From NCBI RefSeq assembly GCF_000518665.1, contig NZ_KI912469.1:189376-253375 (forward strand): 64,000 bases of DNA, in the 5' to 3' direction. The DNA comes from Microvirga flocculans ATCC BAA-817 (GTDB lineage: Bacteria > Pseudomonadota > Alphaproteobacteria > Rhizobiales > Beijerinckiaceae). Below the pieces are notes generated by a model. It was not told the DNA's origin, did not search any database, and saw only the letters and a program-made list of their open reading frames with translations. Shown piece by piece: positions 25,658-36,632 of the stretch (positions are counted from its first letter, which is position 1; each line of letters starts with the position of its first letter). The position numbers were made by a program, and so were the translations under genes.

Positions 25658-26868
25658 GGCTTCGTCACCATCCACTGCGTCACGGGCATCGCCGCGCGCC
25701 AGCCATGCATGCCGCCGACGGCTTCGAGACGCGAGACCGCCAGACGCCGCATGGCTCCGCCGTGCCGGGCGTAGAGCGTGCCGAGGAGCGTCTCCGTTTC
25801 GAGGGTTACGGCGTTGAGAACCAGACGCCCGCCGGGCTTGAGCGCCGCCCAGGCCGCATCGAACACGCCGGGCTCCGATGCACCGCCGCCGATGAAGACC
25901 GCATCCGGCGCGGGCAGATCGGCCAGCGCGTCCGGCGCGCGCCCGACACGGATGTCGAGCGCCGTCGCGCCGAGTTCGCGCGCGTTGCGGCGGGCACGCT
26001 CGGCGCGTTCGGGACGCTCCTCGATTCCGATGCAGCGGTTGCGCGGATGGCGCAGGCACCATTCGATGCCGACGGAGCCTGCGCCGAGTCCGATGTCCCA
26101 CAGAAGCTCGCCCGCCCTCGGCGCGAGGGCCGCCAGGGTCAGCGCGCGGATTTCCGCCTTGGTGAGCTGGCCGTCGTTCTCGAACCAGGAATCGGCAAGG
26201 CCCGGCGCGAGCGGTACGATGCGCGCCTCGCGCGCCGCTGCGATCTCGATGGCGAGGGTGTTGAGCGGGTCGATGTCGCCCATGGAAAAATCGCTCGCCA
26301 CGGCGCGGCGGATACGCTCGCGCGGGCCGCCCATGGCTTCGAGCACCGTGATCGCCGAGCCGCCGAGGCCGCGCGCGTTCAGGAGCGCCGCGAGCCTGCC
26401 CGGGGTCGAGCCGTCCCAGGACAGCACGAGCAGGCGCGCTCCGGGCTGGACGGCGGGAACGATCCGCTCCAGCGCCCGTCCGTGCAGGCTCAGGCAGTCG
26501 CAATCCGGCAGAGACCAGCCCATCCGCGCGGCGGCGAGGGTGAAGGCCGAAACATGCGGAAAGCAGACGATCTCCTCCGGCGGGATCAGGCGCGACAGCT
26601 CCGCGCCGATCCCGTAATGGAACGGGTCTCCCGTCGCGAGAATGCACGTCGGGCGGCCCCGGCGGGCGAGGATCATCGGATAGCCTTCGGCGAAGGGGCT
26701 GGGCCAGATCTGCGCTTGACCCGCCAGGGGCGCTGCCAGGTCGAGATGGCGCGCGCCGCCGATCACGAGTTCCGCGCGGTCGAGAGCCGCGAGCGCGGCG
26801 GGGGAAAGCCCCGCGCGCCCATCCTCGCCGATGCCGATGATCGTGAGCCAGGGAGCCTTGGCCGCCAT
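25654..26868 (-). CDS. cobL: Precorrin-6Y C5,15-methyltransferase (decarboxylating)
   Basis: 404 aa. Bifunctional CbiE-CbiT fusion. The N-terminal tetrapyrrole methylase half has [14 protein letters not shown]. The C-terminal class I methyltransferase half has the SAM loop [14 protein letters not shown] near residue 255. It methylates C-5 and C-15 and decarboxylates the acetate on C-12. The start chosen begins [17 protein letters not shown]. Divergent from cobK, with 37 bases between starts. Confidence 0.94.
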   Translation of the reverse strand: MAAKAPWLTIIGIGEDGRAGLSPAALAALDRAELVIGGARHLDLAAPLAGQAQIWPSPFAEGYPMILARRGRPTCILATGDPFHYGIGAELSRLIPPEEIVCFPHVSAFTLAAARMGWSLPDCDCLSLHGRALERIVPAVQPGARLLVLSWDGSTPGRLAALLNARGLGGSAITVLEAMGGPRERIRRAVASDFSMGDIDPLNTLAIEIAAAREARIVPLAPGLADSWFENDGQLTKAEIRALTLAALAPRAGELLWDIGLGAGSVGIEWCLRHPRNRCIGIEERPERAERARRNARELGATALDIRVGRAPDALADLPAPDAVFIGGGASEPGVFDAAWAALKPGGRLVLNAVTLETETLLGTLYARHGGAMRRLAVSRLEAVGGMHGWRAAMPVTQWMVTKP

Positions 26869-26905
26869 GCTCGACTCAGCGGGAGAATTCGGGGAAAAGG
26901 GGCTC

Positions 26906-27658
26906 ATGCGCATCCTCATTCTGGGCGGCACGACGGAAGCCTCCGCGCTCGCGGCGCGGCTTGCCGGCCATTCCGCCTTCAACCCTCTTCTGTCCATGGC
27001 GGGCCGTACCAGCGATCCGCGCCCCCTGCCGATCCCCACGCGGGTCGGCGGCTTCGGCGGCGTGGAGGGGCTTGCCCGCTTCCTGGTGCAGGAGCGGATC
27101 GAGGCGGTCGTCGACGCGACCCATCCCTTCGCCGCCGTCATGTCCCGCAATGCGGCCGGAGCCTGCGCGCAGGCGCAGGTGCCGCTGCTCGCCCTGCGCC
27201 GCCCCGCGTGGACGCCGCAGGAGGGCGACCGGTGGATCGACGTGCCCTCCATGGAGCAGGCCGTGCAGGCGCTCGGGGAAGCGCCCGCCCGCGTCTTCCT
27301 CACCGTGGGCCGCCTCGAGCTTCCGCCCTTCGCTCGCGCCCCGCAGCACACCTACCTCGTGCGCACCATCGAGCCCATCGGCGATGCGCTGCCCGTGCCG
27401 AACGTCATCGCCATCCAGGATCGCGCGCCCTTCGACGAGGCGGCCGAGCGCGCGCTCATGGAGCGCGCCCGCGTCGAGGTTGTGGTGACGAAGAATTCCG
27501 GCGGGGCCGCGACCTATCCGAAGATCGCGGCGGCGCGCACCTTGCGTCTCCCGGTCGTCGTCGTGGCGCGGCCGGACAAGCCGCGCGGCGTCGAGGAAGC
27601 CGCAACCGCCGAAGCGGCTTTCGCATGGCTGGAGCGCCTTCATGCCCGCACCCCGTAG
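26906..27658 (+). CDS. cobK: Precorrin-6A reductase
   Basis: 250 aa. NADPH-dependent reduction of precorrin-6A to precorrin-6B. N-terminal LILGGTTEASALAARL, then DATHPFAAVMSRNA and the C-terminal TKNSGGAATYPKIAAAR segment. An AAAGGGG ribosome site decides the ATG. Its 3' end overlaps the convergent cobJ by 19 bases, leaving no room for a terminator. Confidence 0.93.
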   Translation: MRILILGGTTEASALAARLAGHSAFNPLLSMAGRTSDPRPLPIPTRVGGFGGVEGLARFLVQERIEAVVDATHPFAAVMSRNAAGACAQAQVPLLALRRPAWTPQEGDRWIDVPSMEQAVQALGEAPARVFLTVGRLELPPFARAPQHTYLVRTIEPIGDALPVPNVIAIQDRAPFDEAAERALMERARVEVVVTKNSGGAATYPKIAAARTLRLPVVVVARPDKPRGVEEAATAEAAFAWLERLHARTP

Positions 27659-28404
27659 AAGCGCGGCGTGTAGACGAAGGGCGCTCGCCCCTCGGGCCGT
27701 TCGATCAGCCGCGTCGTGCTCGCGCCGATGATCACCAATGTCGACATGTCGGCCATGGACGCCTGCACCTCGCGGAGCGGCACGATCCCGATCCGCTCGT
27801 CAGGGCGCATGACGGCGCGCGCGAGGATGACTGGCGTTTCGGAGCCTCGTGTCTCGGCGGCGATGGCGAATGCCGCGCCGAGCTGCCAGGGCCTCGCGGA
27901 CGAGATCGGGTTGTAGAGCGCCACCACGAAATCGGCGGCGAGCGCCGCCCGCAGCCGCGCCTCGACGACCTCCCAGGGCTTGAGATTGTCGGAGAGCGAC
28001 ATGGCGCAGAAATCGCCGCCGAGCGGCGCGCCGACGCGGGCGGCGGCGGCGAGCATCGCCGTGATGCCGGGCTCGACGCGGATGTCGAGGCCGCGCCAGG
28101 CGGGATCGCCGTTTTCGACGGCTTCGAACACGGCCGCCGCCATGGCGAAGACGCCGGGATCGCCGCCGGACACCACGGCCACGCGCGCGCCCTTCGCCGC
28201 CAGCTCCAGCGCGAAGCGCGCGCGGTCGAGCTCGACGCGGTTGTCCGAGGCATGCCGGCGCTGGCCCGCGCGTTGCGGCACCCGGTCCACATAGGGGCCG
28301 TAGCCGACGAGATCGGTGGCGGAGGCGAGAGCCTCCGATGCCGCGGGCGTGAGGTAGCGCGGGTCGCCGGGGCCGAGGCCGACGATTGTGACGAGGCCGC
28401 TCAT
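27640..28404 (-). CDS. cobJ: Precorrin-3B C17-methyltransferase
   Basis: 254 aa. Tetrapyrrole methylase performing C-17 methylation and ring contraction to precorrin-4. Motifs: TIVGLGPGDPRYLTPAA, GYGPYVDRV, VSGGDPGVFAMA and ALYNPISSARPWQL. It starts within the cobI stop (ATGA) and ends overlapping convergent cobK. Confidence 0.94.
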   Translation of the reverse strand: MSGLVTIVGLGPGDPRYLTPAASEALASATDLVGYGPYVDRVPQRAGQRRHASDNRVELDRARFALELAAKGARVAVVSGGDPGVFAMAAAVFEAVENGDPAWRGLDIRVEPGITAMLAAAARVGAPLGGDFCAMSLSDNLKPWEVVEARLRAALAADFVVALYNPISSARPWQLGAAFAIAAETRGSETPVILARAVMRPDERIGIVPLREVQASMADMSTLVIIGASTTRLIERPEGRAPFVYTPRFYGVRA

Positions 28405-29141
28405 ACGCGCCTCCCCTGGCCCGGCACGATGATGAGCGAGAAATAGGGCGCGTCGAAATCCTCGGGCAGTTGCAAAAGCGGGACGATCTTTTCCTCCGCC
28501 ATGGTCGCGCGCTCCACATAGATCGCGCGTTCCAGAAGCCCCGCGGTGGCGAGCGCCGCGCGAACTTTAGGCAGGTTGCGCCCCAGCTTCATCACCACGG
28601 CGGCGTCCGTGCCGGAGAGGCGGCGCGCCAGTTCCCCCTCGGGCAGCGTTCCGGGAACCACGGTGAGCACGTCGTCGCCCCAGGTGATCGGCGCGCCTGC
28701 GCGGGTCCACGCGCCCGACATGCCCGACACGGCGGGCACGACCTCGGTGGGCACCTTGTCCTTGAGACGCCACCACAGATGCATGAAGGAGCCGTATAAG
28801 AAGGGGTCTCCCTCGCAGAGCACGGCGACGGTCCGCCCGGCTCGAGTTTCGTCGAGAAGGCGCGCCGCCGCTTCCTCGTAGAAGGGATTGAGGGCTGCGG
28901 CGTAGTCCGGATGGTCGGCGGGAATTTCCGTCGTCACCGGATAGACGAGGGCGATCTCCCGCGCGGGGTCCTGGCCGACGACGGCATCCGCGATGGTGCG
29001 CGCATTGCCGCGCCGCCCGCGCTTGCAGAAATGGACGAGCCGGTCGGCGCTCTCCAGCACCTTGCGGGCGCGCACGCTCATGTAATCCGGGTTGCCGGGG
29101 CCGAGGCCGAGGCCGAAGAAGCGGATGGGATCCTCGCTCAT
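28401..29141 (-). CDS. cobI: Precorrin-2 C20-methyltransferase
   Basis: 246 aa. SAM-dependent C-20 methylation of precorrin-2. Motifs: FFGLGLGPGNPDYMSVRA, CEGDPFLYGSFMHLWWRL, VPAVSGMSGAWTRAG. A GGAG ribosome site overlaps the cobH stop codon; seven bases separate the two genes. The upstream in-frame extension overlaps cobH and was not used. Confidence 0.94.
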   Translation of the reverse strand: MSEDPIRFFGLGLGPGNPDYMSVRARKVLESADRLVHFCKRGRRGNARTIADAVVGQDPAREIALVYPVTTEIPADHPDYAAALNPFYEEAAARLLDETRAGRTVAVLCEGDPFLYGSFMHLWWRLKDKVPTEVVPAVSGMSGAWTRAGAPITWGDDVLTVVPGTLPEGELARRLSGTDAAVVMKLGRNLPKVRAALATAGLLERAIYVERATMAEEKIVPLLQLPEDFDAPYFSLIIVPGQGRRV

Positions 29142-29148
29142 GTGCGCC

Positions 29149-29781
29149 TCACTCCACCGGGTTCGCGAGCGCGTTGACCGCGGCCGCCGCCATCGCGCTG
29201 CCGCCGCGCCGCCCATGAACGACGAGATACGGCACGCGCCCATCGCGGGCCAAGGCTTCCTTGGATTCCGCCGCGCCGATGAATCCGACGGGAATGCCGA
29301 TCACGGCGGCGGGCCTCGGCGCACCGGCATCGAGCATTTCGAGGAGGTGAAACAGCGCGGTGGGCGCATTGCCGAACACCACGAGCGCGCCCTCCAGCCG
29401 CTCGCGCCACAATTCCATGGCGGCGGCCGAGCGGGTGTTGCCGAGCTCAGCGGCCAGGGCCGGAACGCGCGGATCGTCGAGGGTGCAGATCACCTCGTTG
29501 TTTGCAGGCAGGCGCGCGCGGGTGATGCCGTTCGCCACCATCTTGGCGTCGCACAGGATCGGCGCGCCGCGCTTGAGCGCGGCTTCCGCCTTTTCGGCGA
29601 AGTCGGTCGAGAGTTCGACGTCGGCGGGCAGGTCCGTCATGCCGCAGGCATGGATCATGCGCACGACGACGCGCTCGGCGGTGCCGGAAAAACGCGTGAG
29701 GTCCGCCTCGGCACGGATGATCGCGAAGGAGCGGCGGTAGATCTCCGCGCCCTCGCGGATATAGTCGCGGGATCCGCTCAT
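29149..29781 (-). CDS. cobH: Precorrin-8X methylmutase
   Basis: 210 aa. Moves the C-11 methyl to C-12 to give hydrogenobyrinic acid. The catalytic His lies in MIHACGM (His44). Also [10 protein letters not shown] and the nucleotide-like [10 protein letters not shown]. Its ATG overlaps the cobG stop (ATGA). Confidence 0.94.
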   Translation of the reverse strand: MSGSRDYIREGAEIYRRSFAIIRAEADLTRFSGTAERVVVRMIHACGMTDLPADVELSTDFAEKAEAALKRGAPILCDAKMVANGITRARLPANNEVICTLDDPRVPALAAELGNTRSAAAMELWRERLEGALVVFGNAPTALFHLLEMLDAGAPRPAAVIGIPVGFIGAAESKEALARDGRVPYLVVHGRRGGSAMAAAAVNALANPVE

Positions 29782-31070
29782 CGTGTGGGTTCCGGAAAGG
29801 CGCGGCGCAGGGCGTCCACGGTCTGCAAGGGCAGTAAACGGGTCATGATGTCTTCGACGGAGAGGTGAAGGGTGGCCGCATCGCGGGCGCAGCCGTTCGG
29901 CACGACGTCATAGCCGCCTTCCGTGCGTCCCACCAGGGTCAGATCGGCCTTGCCCGGATGTGCGCAGCCTTTCGGGCAGCCCGAGACGTGAAGGGAGACG
30001 CCCTGCGCCAAAAGGCCCGGGCAGGCCTCGGCGATGCGCAGGGCATCGGCGGGGGCTTGGGTCTTGGCGCTGGCACAGTCCGGCTTGCCGGGGCAGGCGA
30101 GGAGAGACAGGCGCGGATCGTCCGCAGCGGTGATGAACCCCGCACGTTCGGCCTCGCTCAGCAGCGACGGCGCATCCGTCTCCGCAACGCCCGGCAGGAG
30201 CGCGCCGCGCGTGAACGAGAGGCGGATCTCTCCGTTGCCGAAACGCTCGCTCCACTCCGCCGCCTGCGCCAGCTGCGCGGCGCTGCAACGGCCGAAGGGG
30301 AGCGCGAGAAGAATGGCGCACCCGTTCACGGCTGGCAGGATCCCCGCCCGCGGCGCGGCCTGCCGCCGGGTCGGGGCCTTCACCGGGCCGAGGGCCGCCG
30401 AGGCGGCAAGCTCGCGCACGTGGTCGGGGTGAAGATCGCGCAGACGCCGCGCCTCGGTGCGGCCCGCGCGCCGCATCTGCGCGAAGCCCGACAGCATCGC
30501 GTGTGCGGCATCCGGCGCATGGGCGAGGGGGGTTGCACCGGTCCAGACGAGGCCGTCTGGCGAGGGCACGGCGAAGGCAATCGTGTCGCTCTCCGTCGCC
30601 TGCAGGTGAAGATCCGCGCCAAGCGCATCGAGCGGCATCGCGCCGCCGCCGTCGACGGTGACGAAGACCTTGGGAGGCAGGTCCGCGACGCCGGTTCTGC
30701 GCTCGATGTCCTGCGCGAGGGCGCGCGCGTCGCACCGCTCGTCCGGGTCGAGGCCGGCAAGCGGCGAGAGAGTCGTGAGGCGGTTCGGGCCGTCGCCCTC
30801 GGGCTCGGCGAGGCCCTCGCGCTCGAGCAGGGCGAGCAGGCCGGGATAGGTTTCGTCGCGTACGCCGCGGATCTGCAGGTTGCCGCGGGCGGTGATGTCG
30901 AGAAGGCCGTTGCCGTGGTCATGCGCGGCCCCGGCGACGAGGCGCGCCTGAGCGGCATCGAGCGCGCCGCCGAACGGATGCAGGCGCACGAGCAGGCCGT
31001 CGCCGGTTTCCATCGGACGGCGCACGCCCGGGCACCAGCCCCGGGGGACGATGTGCTTCGCGCCGCTCAT
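29778..31070 (-). CDS. cobG: Precorrin-3B synthase
   Basis: 430 aa. Oxygen-dependent hydroxylation and lactone formation on precorrin-3A, the hallmark of the aerobic cobalamin route. It is built like the nitrite/sulfite reductase half, with Fe4S4/siroheme-type cysteines in [13 protein letters not shown] and [10 protein letters not shown]. The start [15 protein letters not shown] overlaps the cobN stop. Presence of CobG shows that the route here is aerobic despite cbiD. Confidence 0.92.
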   Translation of the reverse strand: MSGAKHIVPRGWCPGVRRPMETGDGLLVRLHPFGGALDAAQARLVAGAAHDHGNGLLDITARGNLQIRGVRDETYPGLLALLEREGLAEPEGDGPNRLTTLSPLAGLDPDERCDARALAQDIERRTGVADLPPKVFVTVDGGGAMPLDALGADLHLQATESDTIAFAVPSPDGLVWTGATPLAHAPDAAHAMLSGFAQMRRAGRTEARRLRDLHPDHVRELAASAALGPVKAPTRRQAAPRAGILPAVNGCAILLALPFGRCSAAQLAQAAEWSERFGNGEIRLSFTRGALLPGVAETDAPSLLSEAERAGFITAADDPRLSLLACPGKPDCASAKTQAPADALRIAEACPGLLAQGVSLHVSGCPKGCAHPGKADLTLVGRTEGGYDVVPNGCARDAATLHLSVEDIMTRLLPLQTVDALRRAFPEPTR

Positions 31071-34000
31071 TCGGCCGCCTCCTTCCGCCCATCGTCGAGG
31101 ACGGCTGCAACGGAATTGAGGCGGCTCTCCCACAGGCCGCGCCGTCGCGCATCGGCGAGGCGCTCGCGGATCGCCTGCGCGGCTTCTTCATTGGCGGCGG
31201 CGATCTGCCGCCAGACGGCATCGTCGGCGATCAGGGCCGTGAAGACGAGATCGAAATTCGCTCCGGAAACGGCGTCCGTGGTCGCGGCGAAGGCGAAGAG
31301 CGCATCGACCCCTTGCGCGATTTCCGCCGCGCCGCGCCAGCCGTGGCGCAACTGGCCCGCGATCCAGCGCGGGTTCGTCAGGCGGCCGCGCACGAGGCGG
31401 TCCACGTCCTCCGCGAGCGTGCGGGCCTTCGGTGCCTCCGGGCGGCTGGTGTCGAGGCTGTAGAGGGCAGGCGTCGCGCCGAGCGCCTGCGCCGCCGCCG
31501 CGAAACCGCCGATGGCATCGGCGGCGGAGTCGCCGTCGAGGATGTCGCGCTCGGCCACGTCGCTTGCATGGACGAAGGCTTCGGCCTCCTTCACGCGTCG
31601 CGGAAAGCTTCCGTCGGCCTGCGCCTCGCCGCCCGCGCCGAGGGCATGGGAGGTGTTGTCGAGATAGGTGCGGCCGAGTTCGCTCTTCGTTTGCCAATCG
31701 CCGTCGAGAGTCTGCGCCGAGACGCCCGCGCCATAGGTTCCCGGCGCCGATCCGAACACGCGGGAGGGAGCCTCGCCGCGCCGCCTTGCGGCGGCGAGCG
31801 CGTTCCATTCGTCATCCTCGTCGAGGGCGGCGACGGCGCGGGCGGCCTGATCGAGCAAAGCGATCTGGTCGGCGAACGTGTCCCGGAACGCGCCGGAGAC
31901 GCGGATCGTCACGTCGGCGCGGGGCCGGTCGAGAAGCGGCTGCGGCACGATCTCGAAGCCGGTCACGCGGGTCGAGGCATGATCCCAGGTCGGGCGCACG
32001 CCCATGAGCGCCAGCGCGTGGGCGATGTCCTCGCCGCCGGAGCGGAGCGTGGGCGAGGCCCAGAGATCCATCACGATCCGGCGCGGCCAGTCGCCTTCCT
32101 CCTGCAGATGGCGGCGCACCACTTCCGCGGCGGCGCGCCACCCGAGTTCGGTCGCGGCGCGGGTCGGGATCGAACGCGGGTCGAGGGTCGCGAGATTGCG
32201 CCCCGTCGGCAGCACCTCCATCTGCCCGCGCGAGGGCGAGCCCGAGGGGCCGGGCACCACGAAGCGGCCGTCGAGGGCCTTCAGCAGCCCTTCGCGCTCG
32301 GAAGCGGCGCAGGCGTCGAAACCCTCGGGCGCCATGCCGAACACATGCAGCCCGTCGCGGATCGTCACCTCGCCGAGATCGCACAGATGCGCGTCGAGCC
32401 GTGTGAGCGCCTCCTCCATCGGCGTGGCGTCGTCGACGCCGCAGGCGGCCGCCAATCCGCTTGCCCGCGCGCGCTCCAGGATCTCGCCCGCGACGAGCTC
32501 GGCCCGTCCGGGGTGAAGCACCTGGGCGGAGGAGAATTCCTCCACGAGTTCGCGCAGGGCGGCGGCCTCGCCGTGCAGTTCCGAGGCGGCAACCTGCGGC
32601 GTGAGATGGCCGAGGGCGACCGCGCCGAGACGGCGCTTGGCGGGCGCGGCCTCGCCGGGATCGTCGACGATGAAGGGATAGATCACGGGCACCGCGCCGA
32701 TGGCGAGGCGCGGCCAGCAATGGGGCGAGAGCGCCACCGCCTTGCCGGGCAGCCACTCGGTGGTGCCGTGCGTGCCCAGATGCACGAGCGCGTGAATATT
32801 CTCCAGAGCCCGCAGGCCGAGGTAGAAAGCGAGATAGCCGTGGCTCGGGGGGCATTCGGGATCGTGATAAAAACCCTTGCGGTCGTGGCCATGGCCCCTG
32901 TCGGGCTGCAACGCGACGAGAACCTGCCCCGCCCGCACGGCGCGGAAGCGGAAGGCGCTGCCGACGCAGGACGGATCGTCCTCCACGCGGCCCCAGCGTT
33001 CGTCAATTGCGGCGCGGTGCTCCGGGGGCAGCGTGTCGAGCCAGGCGCGATAGGCGGCGAGCGACACCGCGAAGGACGCATCGCCGCGCGTGAGGCGCGG
33101 CATCAGGCTCTCGGCCGAAAAGTCGCGCGCGGCGTCGTAGCCGGCCTCGCGCAGCAGCTCGAGGATCGCGCAGGCGCTGGCGGGCGTGTCGAGCCCCACC
33201 GCGAAACCGGCGCGTCCTCCGCGCGCGGGATAGTCGGACAGGATGAGCGCGAGCCGGCGCTCGGGGCGCGGTGTGCGGGCAAGACGCACCCAGGCGGCGG
33301 CCATGTCCGCGACCGCGCCGATGCTCGCCGCGTCCGGCGCCTGCACGCGCCGCGAGAAGGCGAGCGCCGGGTCGGCGGGCTCCTCCGCCTTGAACGAGAC
33401 CGGCCCGGCCGCGATGCGCCCGTCGAATTCGGGCAGAGCGATCTGCATGGCGAGATCGGCGGCGGACAGACCGCGCGGCGATGCCTCCCAGGCATCCTTC
33501 GCGCTGCCGACCGGGATCGCCTGAAGGATCGGGCAATCGGCTTCGTCGAGCACGAAACCGGCATCGTCGCGCGCCGAGAAGGCGGTCGTCGTCACGATCA
33601 CGTCCGGGCGGCGCGCTCGGATCGTGCGCTGAACGACGGCGACCGCGTCCGGATCCTTCAGGCTGGATATCGCGAGGACGAGCGGATCGATCCCTCGCTC
33701 ATGCAGCGCCGCCGCCAGAGCCTCGATGGCCTGCGTGTCGCCTGAGAGAACGGCGGAGCGATAGACGAGCAGATAGGCGAGGGGGCGCTCGCGCGTCGAA
33801 CGGGCGAGGATCCTCTCCGGCTCGACGATTCCGTCCTCCGGTGTCCACGCGAAGGCGCGCGGCGCCGCGCGCGGCGGCTCGACGGCTTCGCCCGTTTCGC
33901 CGATCTCGGCGCCGATGCGCGCGAGCAGGCGGCGCATGTTGTCGATGCCGCCCGCCTGGAAATAGGCTTCGAGCGCGTCGCAGAGCGCCGGCGAAACGGT

Positions 34001-34381
34001 GGCATGGGCCGCAAGGCGGGGATCGGGGCGGTCGTCTCCGGGAAGGATTGCGAGCTTCACGCCATGGGCGCGGCAGGCCTGGGCGAGACGTTCGATGCCA
34101 TAGCGCCAGTAGTCGAGACCGCCGAGGCAGCGCACGAGGACGAAGCGCGCCTTCGCGGCGGTGTTGTCGATGTAGAGATCGACGGAAAGAGGATGGCGCA
34201 GACGGCGCAGCGAGGCGAGGCGCAGCGAGGCTCCGCCTTCCTTCAGCCGTTGCGCGGCCGCCAGCGCGCCGAGGTCACTGTCCGCGAAGGAGAGGACGAC
34301 GATGTCCCCCGGCGGCTGCTGGAGGTCGATGGCCTCCGAGCCTTCGTCGAGGGAAACCGCTGTGACCGGAAGGAGGTGCAT
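31067..34381 (-). CDS. cobN: Cobaltochelatase large subunit
   Basis: 1104 aa. ATP-dependent cobalt insertion into hydrogenobyrinic acid a,c-diamide, together with CobS and CobT (not in this window). Diagnostic stretches include GHGHDRKGFYHDPECPPSHGYLAFYLGL-type residues near the middle and LVHLGTHGTTEWLPGKAV. Shorter than the ~1270 aa of the Pseudomonas denitrificans type; both N- and C-terminal regions look intact. One base separates it from cobW upstream, and it couples to cobG downstream. Confidence 0.93.
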   Translation of the reverse strand: MHLLPVTAVSLDEGSEAIDLQQPPGDIVVLSFADSDLGALAAAQRLKEGGASLRLASLRRLRHPLSVDLYIDNTAAKARFVLVRCLGGLDYWRYGIERLAQACRAHGVKLAILPGDDRPDPRLAAHATVSPALCDALEAYFQAGGIDNMRRLLARIGAEIGETGEAVEPPRAAPRAFAWTPEDGIVEPERILARSTRERPLAYLLVYRSAVLSGDTQAIEALAAALHERGIDPLVLAISSLKDPDAVAVVQRTIRARRPDVIVTTTAFSARDDAGFVLDEADCPILQAIPVGSAKDAWEASPRGLSAADLAMQIALPEFDGRIAAGPVSFKAEEPADPALAFSRRVQAPDAASIGAVADMAAAWVRLARTPRPERRLALILSDYPARGGRAGFAVGLDTPASACAILELLREAGYDAARDFSAESLMPRLTRGDASFAVSLAAYRAWLDTLPPEHRAAIDERWGRVEDDPSCVGSAFRFRAVRAGQVLVALQPDRGHGHDRKGFYHDPECPPSHGYLAFYLGLRALENIHALVHLGTHGTTEWLPGKAVALSPHCWPRLAIGAVPVIYPFIVDDPGEAAPAKRRLGAVALGHLTPQVAASELHGEAAALRELVEEFSSAQVLHPGRAELVAGEILERARASGLAAACGVDDATPMEEALTRLDAHLCDLGEVTIRDGLHVFGMAPEGFDACAASEREGLLKALDGRFVVPGPSGSPSRGQMEVLPTGRNLATLDPRSIPTRAATELGWRAAAEVVRRHLQEEGDWPRRIVMDLWASPTLRSGGEDIAHALALMGVRPTWDHASTRVTGFEIVPQPLLDRPRADVTIRVSGAFRDTFADQIALLDQAARAVAALDEDDEWNALAAARRRGEAPSRVFGSAPGTYGAGVSAQTLDGDWQTKSELGRTYLDNTSHALGAGGEAQADGSFPRRVKEAEAFVHASDVAERDILDGDSAADAIGGFAAAAQALGATPALYSLDTSRPEAPKARTLAEDVDRLVRGRLTNPRWIAGQLRHGWRGAAEIAQGVDALFAFAATTDAVSGANFDLVFTALIADDAVWRQIAAANEEAAQAIRERLADARRRGLWESRLNSVAAVLDDGRKEAAE

Positions 34382-34382
34382 G

Positions 34383-35420
34383 TCATCCCGCGCGCAAGGC
34401 CGCTTCCACGGCCTCGATGTCGAAGCCCTTCAAACCGATCACCACCATGCGACCGTCCCGCGCCTCGCCCGCCTTCCACGGCCGGTCGTAATGATGCGCG
34501 ATGCGCCGGCCGACGCCCTGCACCACGAGGCGCATGGGCTTGCCGTCCACGGGCGCGAAGCCCTTGATGCGCAGCACGCCGTCGGCCTCCGCCGCGCGCT
34601 CGACGCGGGCGACGAGCGCCTCCGGCGTGGCGACGGGATCGACGGGAATCGCGACGCTCTCGAAGTCGTCGTGATCGTGATCATCCGCCGTCTCGTGATG
34701 CGAGGGACGGGAATCCAGATCGGCTTCCGCCGCCGCGCCGAGGCCCAGCAGCACCTTCGGGTCCACCTTGCCGTGCGCGGTTTCGATCACCTTCACGGCG
34801 CGGGGCAGGTGCCCCTCGATCTCGGCGAGAACCTTGCCCTTCTCGCCACCCTGCATCTGGTCGGTCTTGTTGAGGATGATAAGGTCGGCGCAGAGAAGCT
34901 GATCCTCGAACACCTCCTCCAGCGGGTTCTCGTGATCGACGGAGGAATCCGCCGCGCGCTGGGCGTCGAGCGCGTCGGGATCGTCCGCGAAAGCACCGGA
35001 GGCGACGGCCGGGCCGTCCACCACGGCGATGACGCCGTCCACCGTCACGCGGGAGCGGATGTCGGGCCAGTTGAAGGCGCGCACCAGGGGCTTGGGCAGG
35101 GCGAGGCCCGAGGTCTCGATGAGAATGTGCTCGGGCGGGTTCGGGCGGTTGAGGAGCGTGTTCAGCGCCGGCACGAAATCGTCGGCCACCGTGCAGCACA
35201 GGCAGCCGTTGGGCAGCTCCACGATGTCCTCCTGCGTGCAGCCCTCGATACCGCAGCCTTCGATGAAGGAGCCGTCGAAGCCGAGATCGCCGAACTCGTT
35301 CACGAGAACCGCGAGGCGCCGCCCACCCGCATTCTCCAGGAGATGGCGCACGAGGGTGGTTTTGCCCGCGCCGAGGAATCCGGTGACGATGGTGCAGGGG
35401 ATCTTTGTCAGATCGCTCAT
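34383..35420 (-). CDS. cobW: CobW GTPase, cobalt chaperone
   Basis: 345 aa. G3E-family P-loop GTPase thought to deliver Co(II) to the chelatase. Walker A GFLGAGKTTL at ~14-23, the metal-binding CXCC as GCLCC near residue 72, and NKTD guanine motif. The His/Asp-rich stretch HHETADDHDHDD near residue 240 is an extra metal-binding region. It lies directly ahead of cobN in the riboswitch-led operon. Confidence 0.94.
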   Translation of the reverse strand: MSDLTKIPCTIVTGFLGAGKTTLVRHLLENAGGRRLAVLVNEFGDLGFDGSFIEGCGIEGCTQEDIVELPNGCLCCTVADDFVPALNTLLNRPNPPEHILIETSGLALPKPLVRAFNWPDIRSRVTVDGVIAVVDGPAVASGAFADDPDALDAQRAADSSVDHENPLEEVFEDQLLCADLIILNKTDQMQGGEKGKVLAEIEGHLPRAVKVIETAHGKVDPKVLLGLGAAAEADLDSRPSHHETADDHDHDDFESVAIPVDPVATPEALVARVERAAEADGVLRIKGFAPVDGKPMRLVVQGVGRRIAHHYDRPWKAGEARDGRMVVIGLKGFDIEAVEAALRAG

Positions 35421-35446
35421 GAAAGCTTGCCTTTCGGCGGCCCGTC

Positions 35447-35842
35447 TCAAGCCGCGCTGTCTGTCTTGAAAGGAGGAATGCGGGCGACCACGCCCTTGCG
35501 GAAGGCCTCCGGCCTTTCGCGCCAGGGCACGAGGCCGTCCGGCGTGGCCGCGTAGCGGCGCAATCCGTCGAGAATGGTTTCGACCGCGGTCTCGGCGTTC
35601 AGGTCGCCGTAGATGTAGGTCCAGCGCCCGGGGCCGGAGACCGCGATGGTGCAGGGCCGCTTGCATACGGACAGGCACTCGACCGGCTCCAGCCGCACCT
35701 TCGGCGCGTCGGGATGGGTGAGCGCTTCCGTCAGGGCCCGGTGAAGAATCGCACCGGGCCGGAGAGCCTTGTCGTCCGGGCCACCCGCCTGACGGCAGGT
35801 GACGCAGACATGCAGGCAGATCTCCTCATGGGAAGAGGTCAT
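35447..35842 (-). CDS. DUF1636 metal-binding protein of the cob operon
   Basis: 131 aa. DUF1636: two Cys groups (residues 9, 13, 16 and CLSVCKRPC near 56-64), a thioredoxin-like ferredoxin pattern that could hold an Fe-S cluster or cobalt. The family is very often found beside cobW in alphaproteobacteria; its function is not established. It lies between hupE (19 bases) and cobW (26 bases). Confidence 0.85.
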   Translation of the reverse strand: MTSSHEEICLHVCVTCRQAGGPDDKALRPGAILHRALTEALTHPDAPKVRLEPVECLSVCKRPCTIAVSGPGRWTYIYGDLNAETAVETILDGLRRYAATPDGLVPWRERPEAFRKGVVARIPPFKTDSAA

Positions 35843-35861
35843 CGCGCGTGGGCCTGTCCGC

Positions 35862-36503
35862 TCAGGCGGAGGCCTGCAGCGCCAGGACCAGGGTGGCGGC
35901 TCCCATGACCGTCACGGCGAGTCCGGCGAGACGAAGCTGCAGGGAAGGAGCCTGAAGCGGGGCCTTCCCGAAGCGCTGGGCCGCAAAGGCGACACCCGTC
36001 GAAAGCGCCGTCTGAACGGCGACGAGGCCGATGAGATAGGCGGTAAGCGGGGTCGATTCCGCGCCGATGATCGACTCGCCCAGGGCGTAGCCGTGCACCG
36101 CTCCGCCAACGGCGAAGAGAGCGGCGATCGCCGCATAGGGAAGGGTCGTGCGCATGGTGGCCGCGATGCCGATGACGACGACGCTCAGCGCCACGAGCGC
36201 CTCGGCATAGGGCAGGTCGAGGCTCGCGAGGTGCAGGCCGACACCGGCCGCCATGGCGGCGACCCAGAAGACGGGGAGCGTGAGGCCGCGGGCGAAGCGC
36301 GCCGAGACCAGGCCCACGCCGACGAGGGCAGCGAGGTGGTCGAGGCCGATGACCGGATGGCCGAGACCCGAGAGAAGGCCCTGAAGAAGCGTGTTGGGCG
36401 TCTGGCCGTCCATGGCGTGGTGCGCCAGGGCAGGCGTTGCGGCGACGACGCCGGCAAGCGTCAAGGCGAGAAGGCGGGTCTTGGTCGGAATCGTTGGGGT
36501 CAT
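35862..36503 (-). CDS. hupE: HupE/UreJ-family cobalt transporter
   Basis: 213 aa. Signal peptide ending TPALA, then His-rich mature start (HHAMDG) and six membrane segments. The family metal motif [17 protein letters not shown] is near residues 49-65. HupE/UreJ proteins move nickel or cobalt; being the first gene after a cobalamin riboswitch points to cobalt. The GGAGAG ribosome site is part of a small hairpin (36509-36522) that could hide it. Confidence 0.88.
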   Translation of the reverse strand: MTPTIPTKTRLLALTLAGVVAATPALAHHAMDGQTPNTLLQGLLSGLGHPVIGLDHLAALVGVGLVSARFARGLTLPVFWVAAMAAGVGLHLASLDLPYAEALVALSVVVIGIAATMRTTLPYAAIAALFAVGGAVHGYALGESIIGAESTPLTAYLIGLVAVQTALSTGVAFAAQRFGKAPLQAPSLQLRLAGLAVTVMGAATLVLALQASA

Positions 36504-36632
36504 CGTTCTCTCCGTCGGGAGACTCGTGTTTGGAGTCTGTTGCGCTTCCACGGACGGAACCGAACGACGGGCGGTCATTCGACTACGGTCACCATCGGCA
36601 CACCCCGTCCGACAGACCCGATAGAAGCAAAG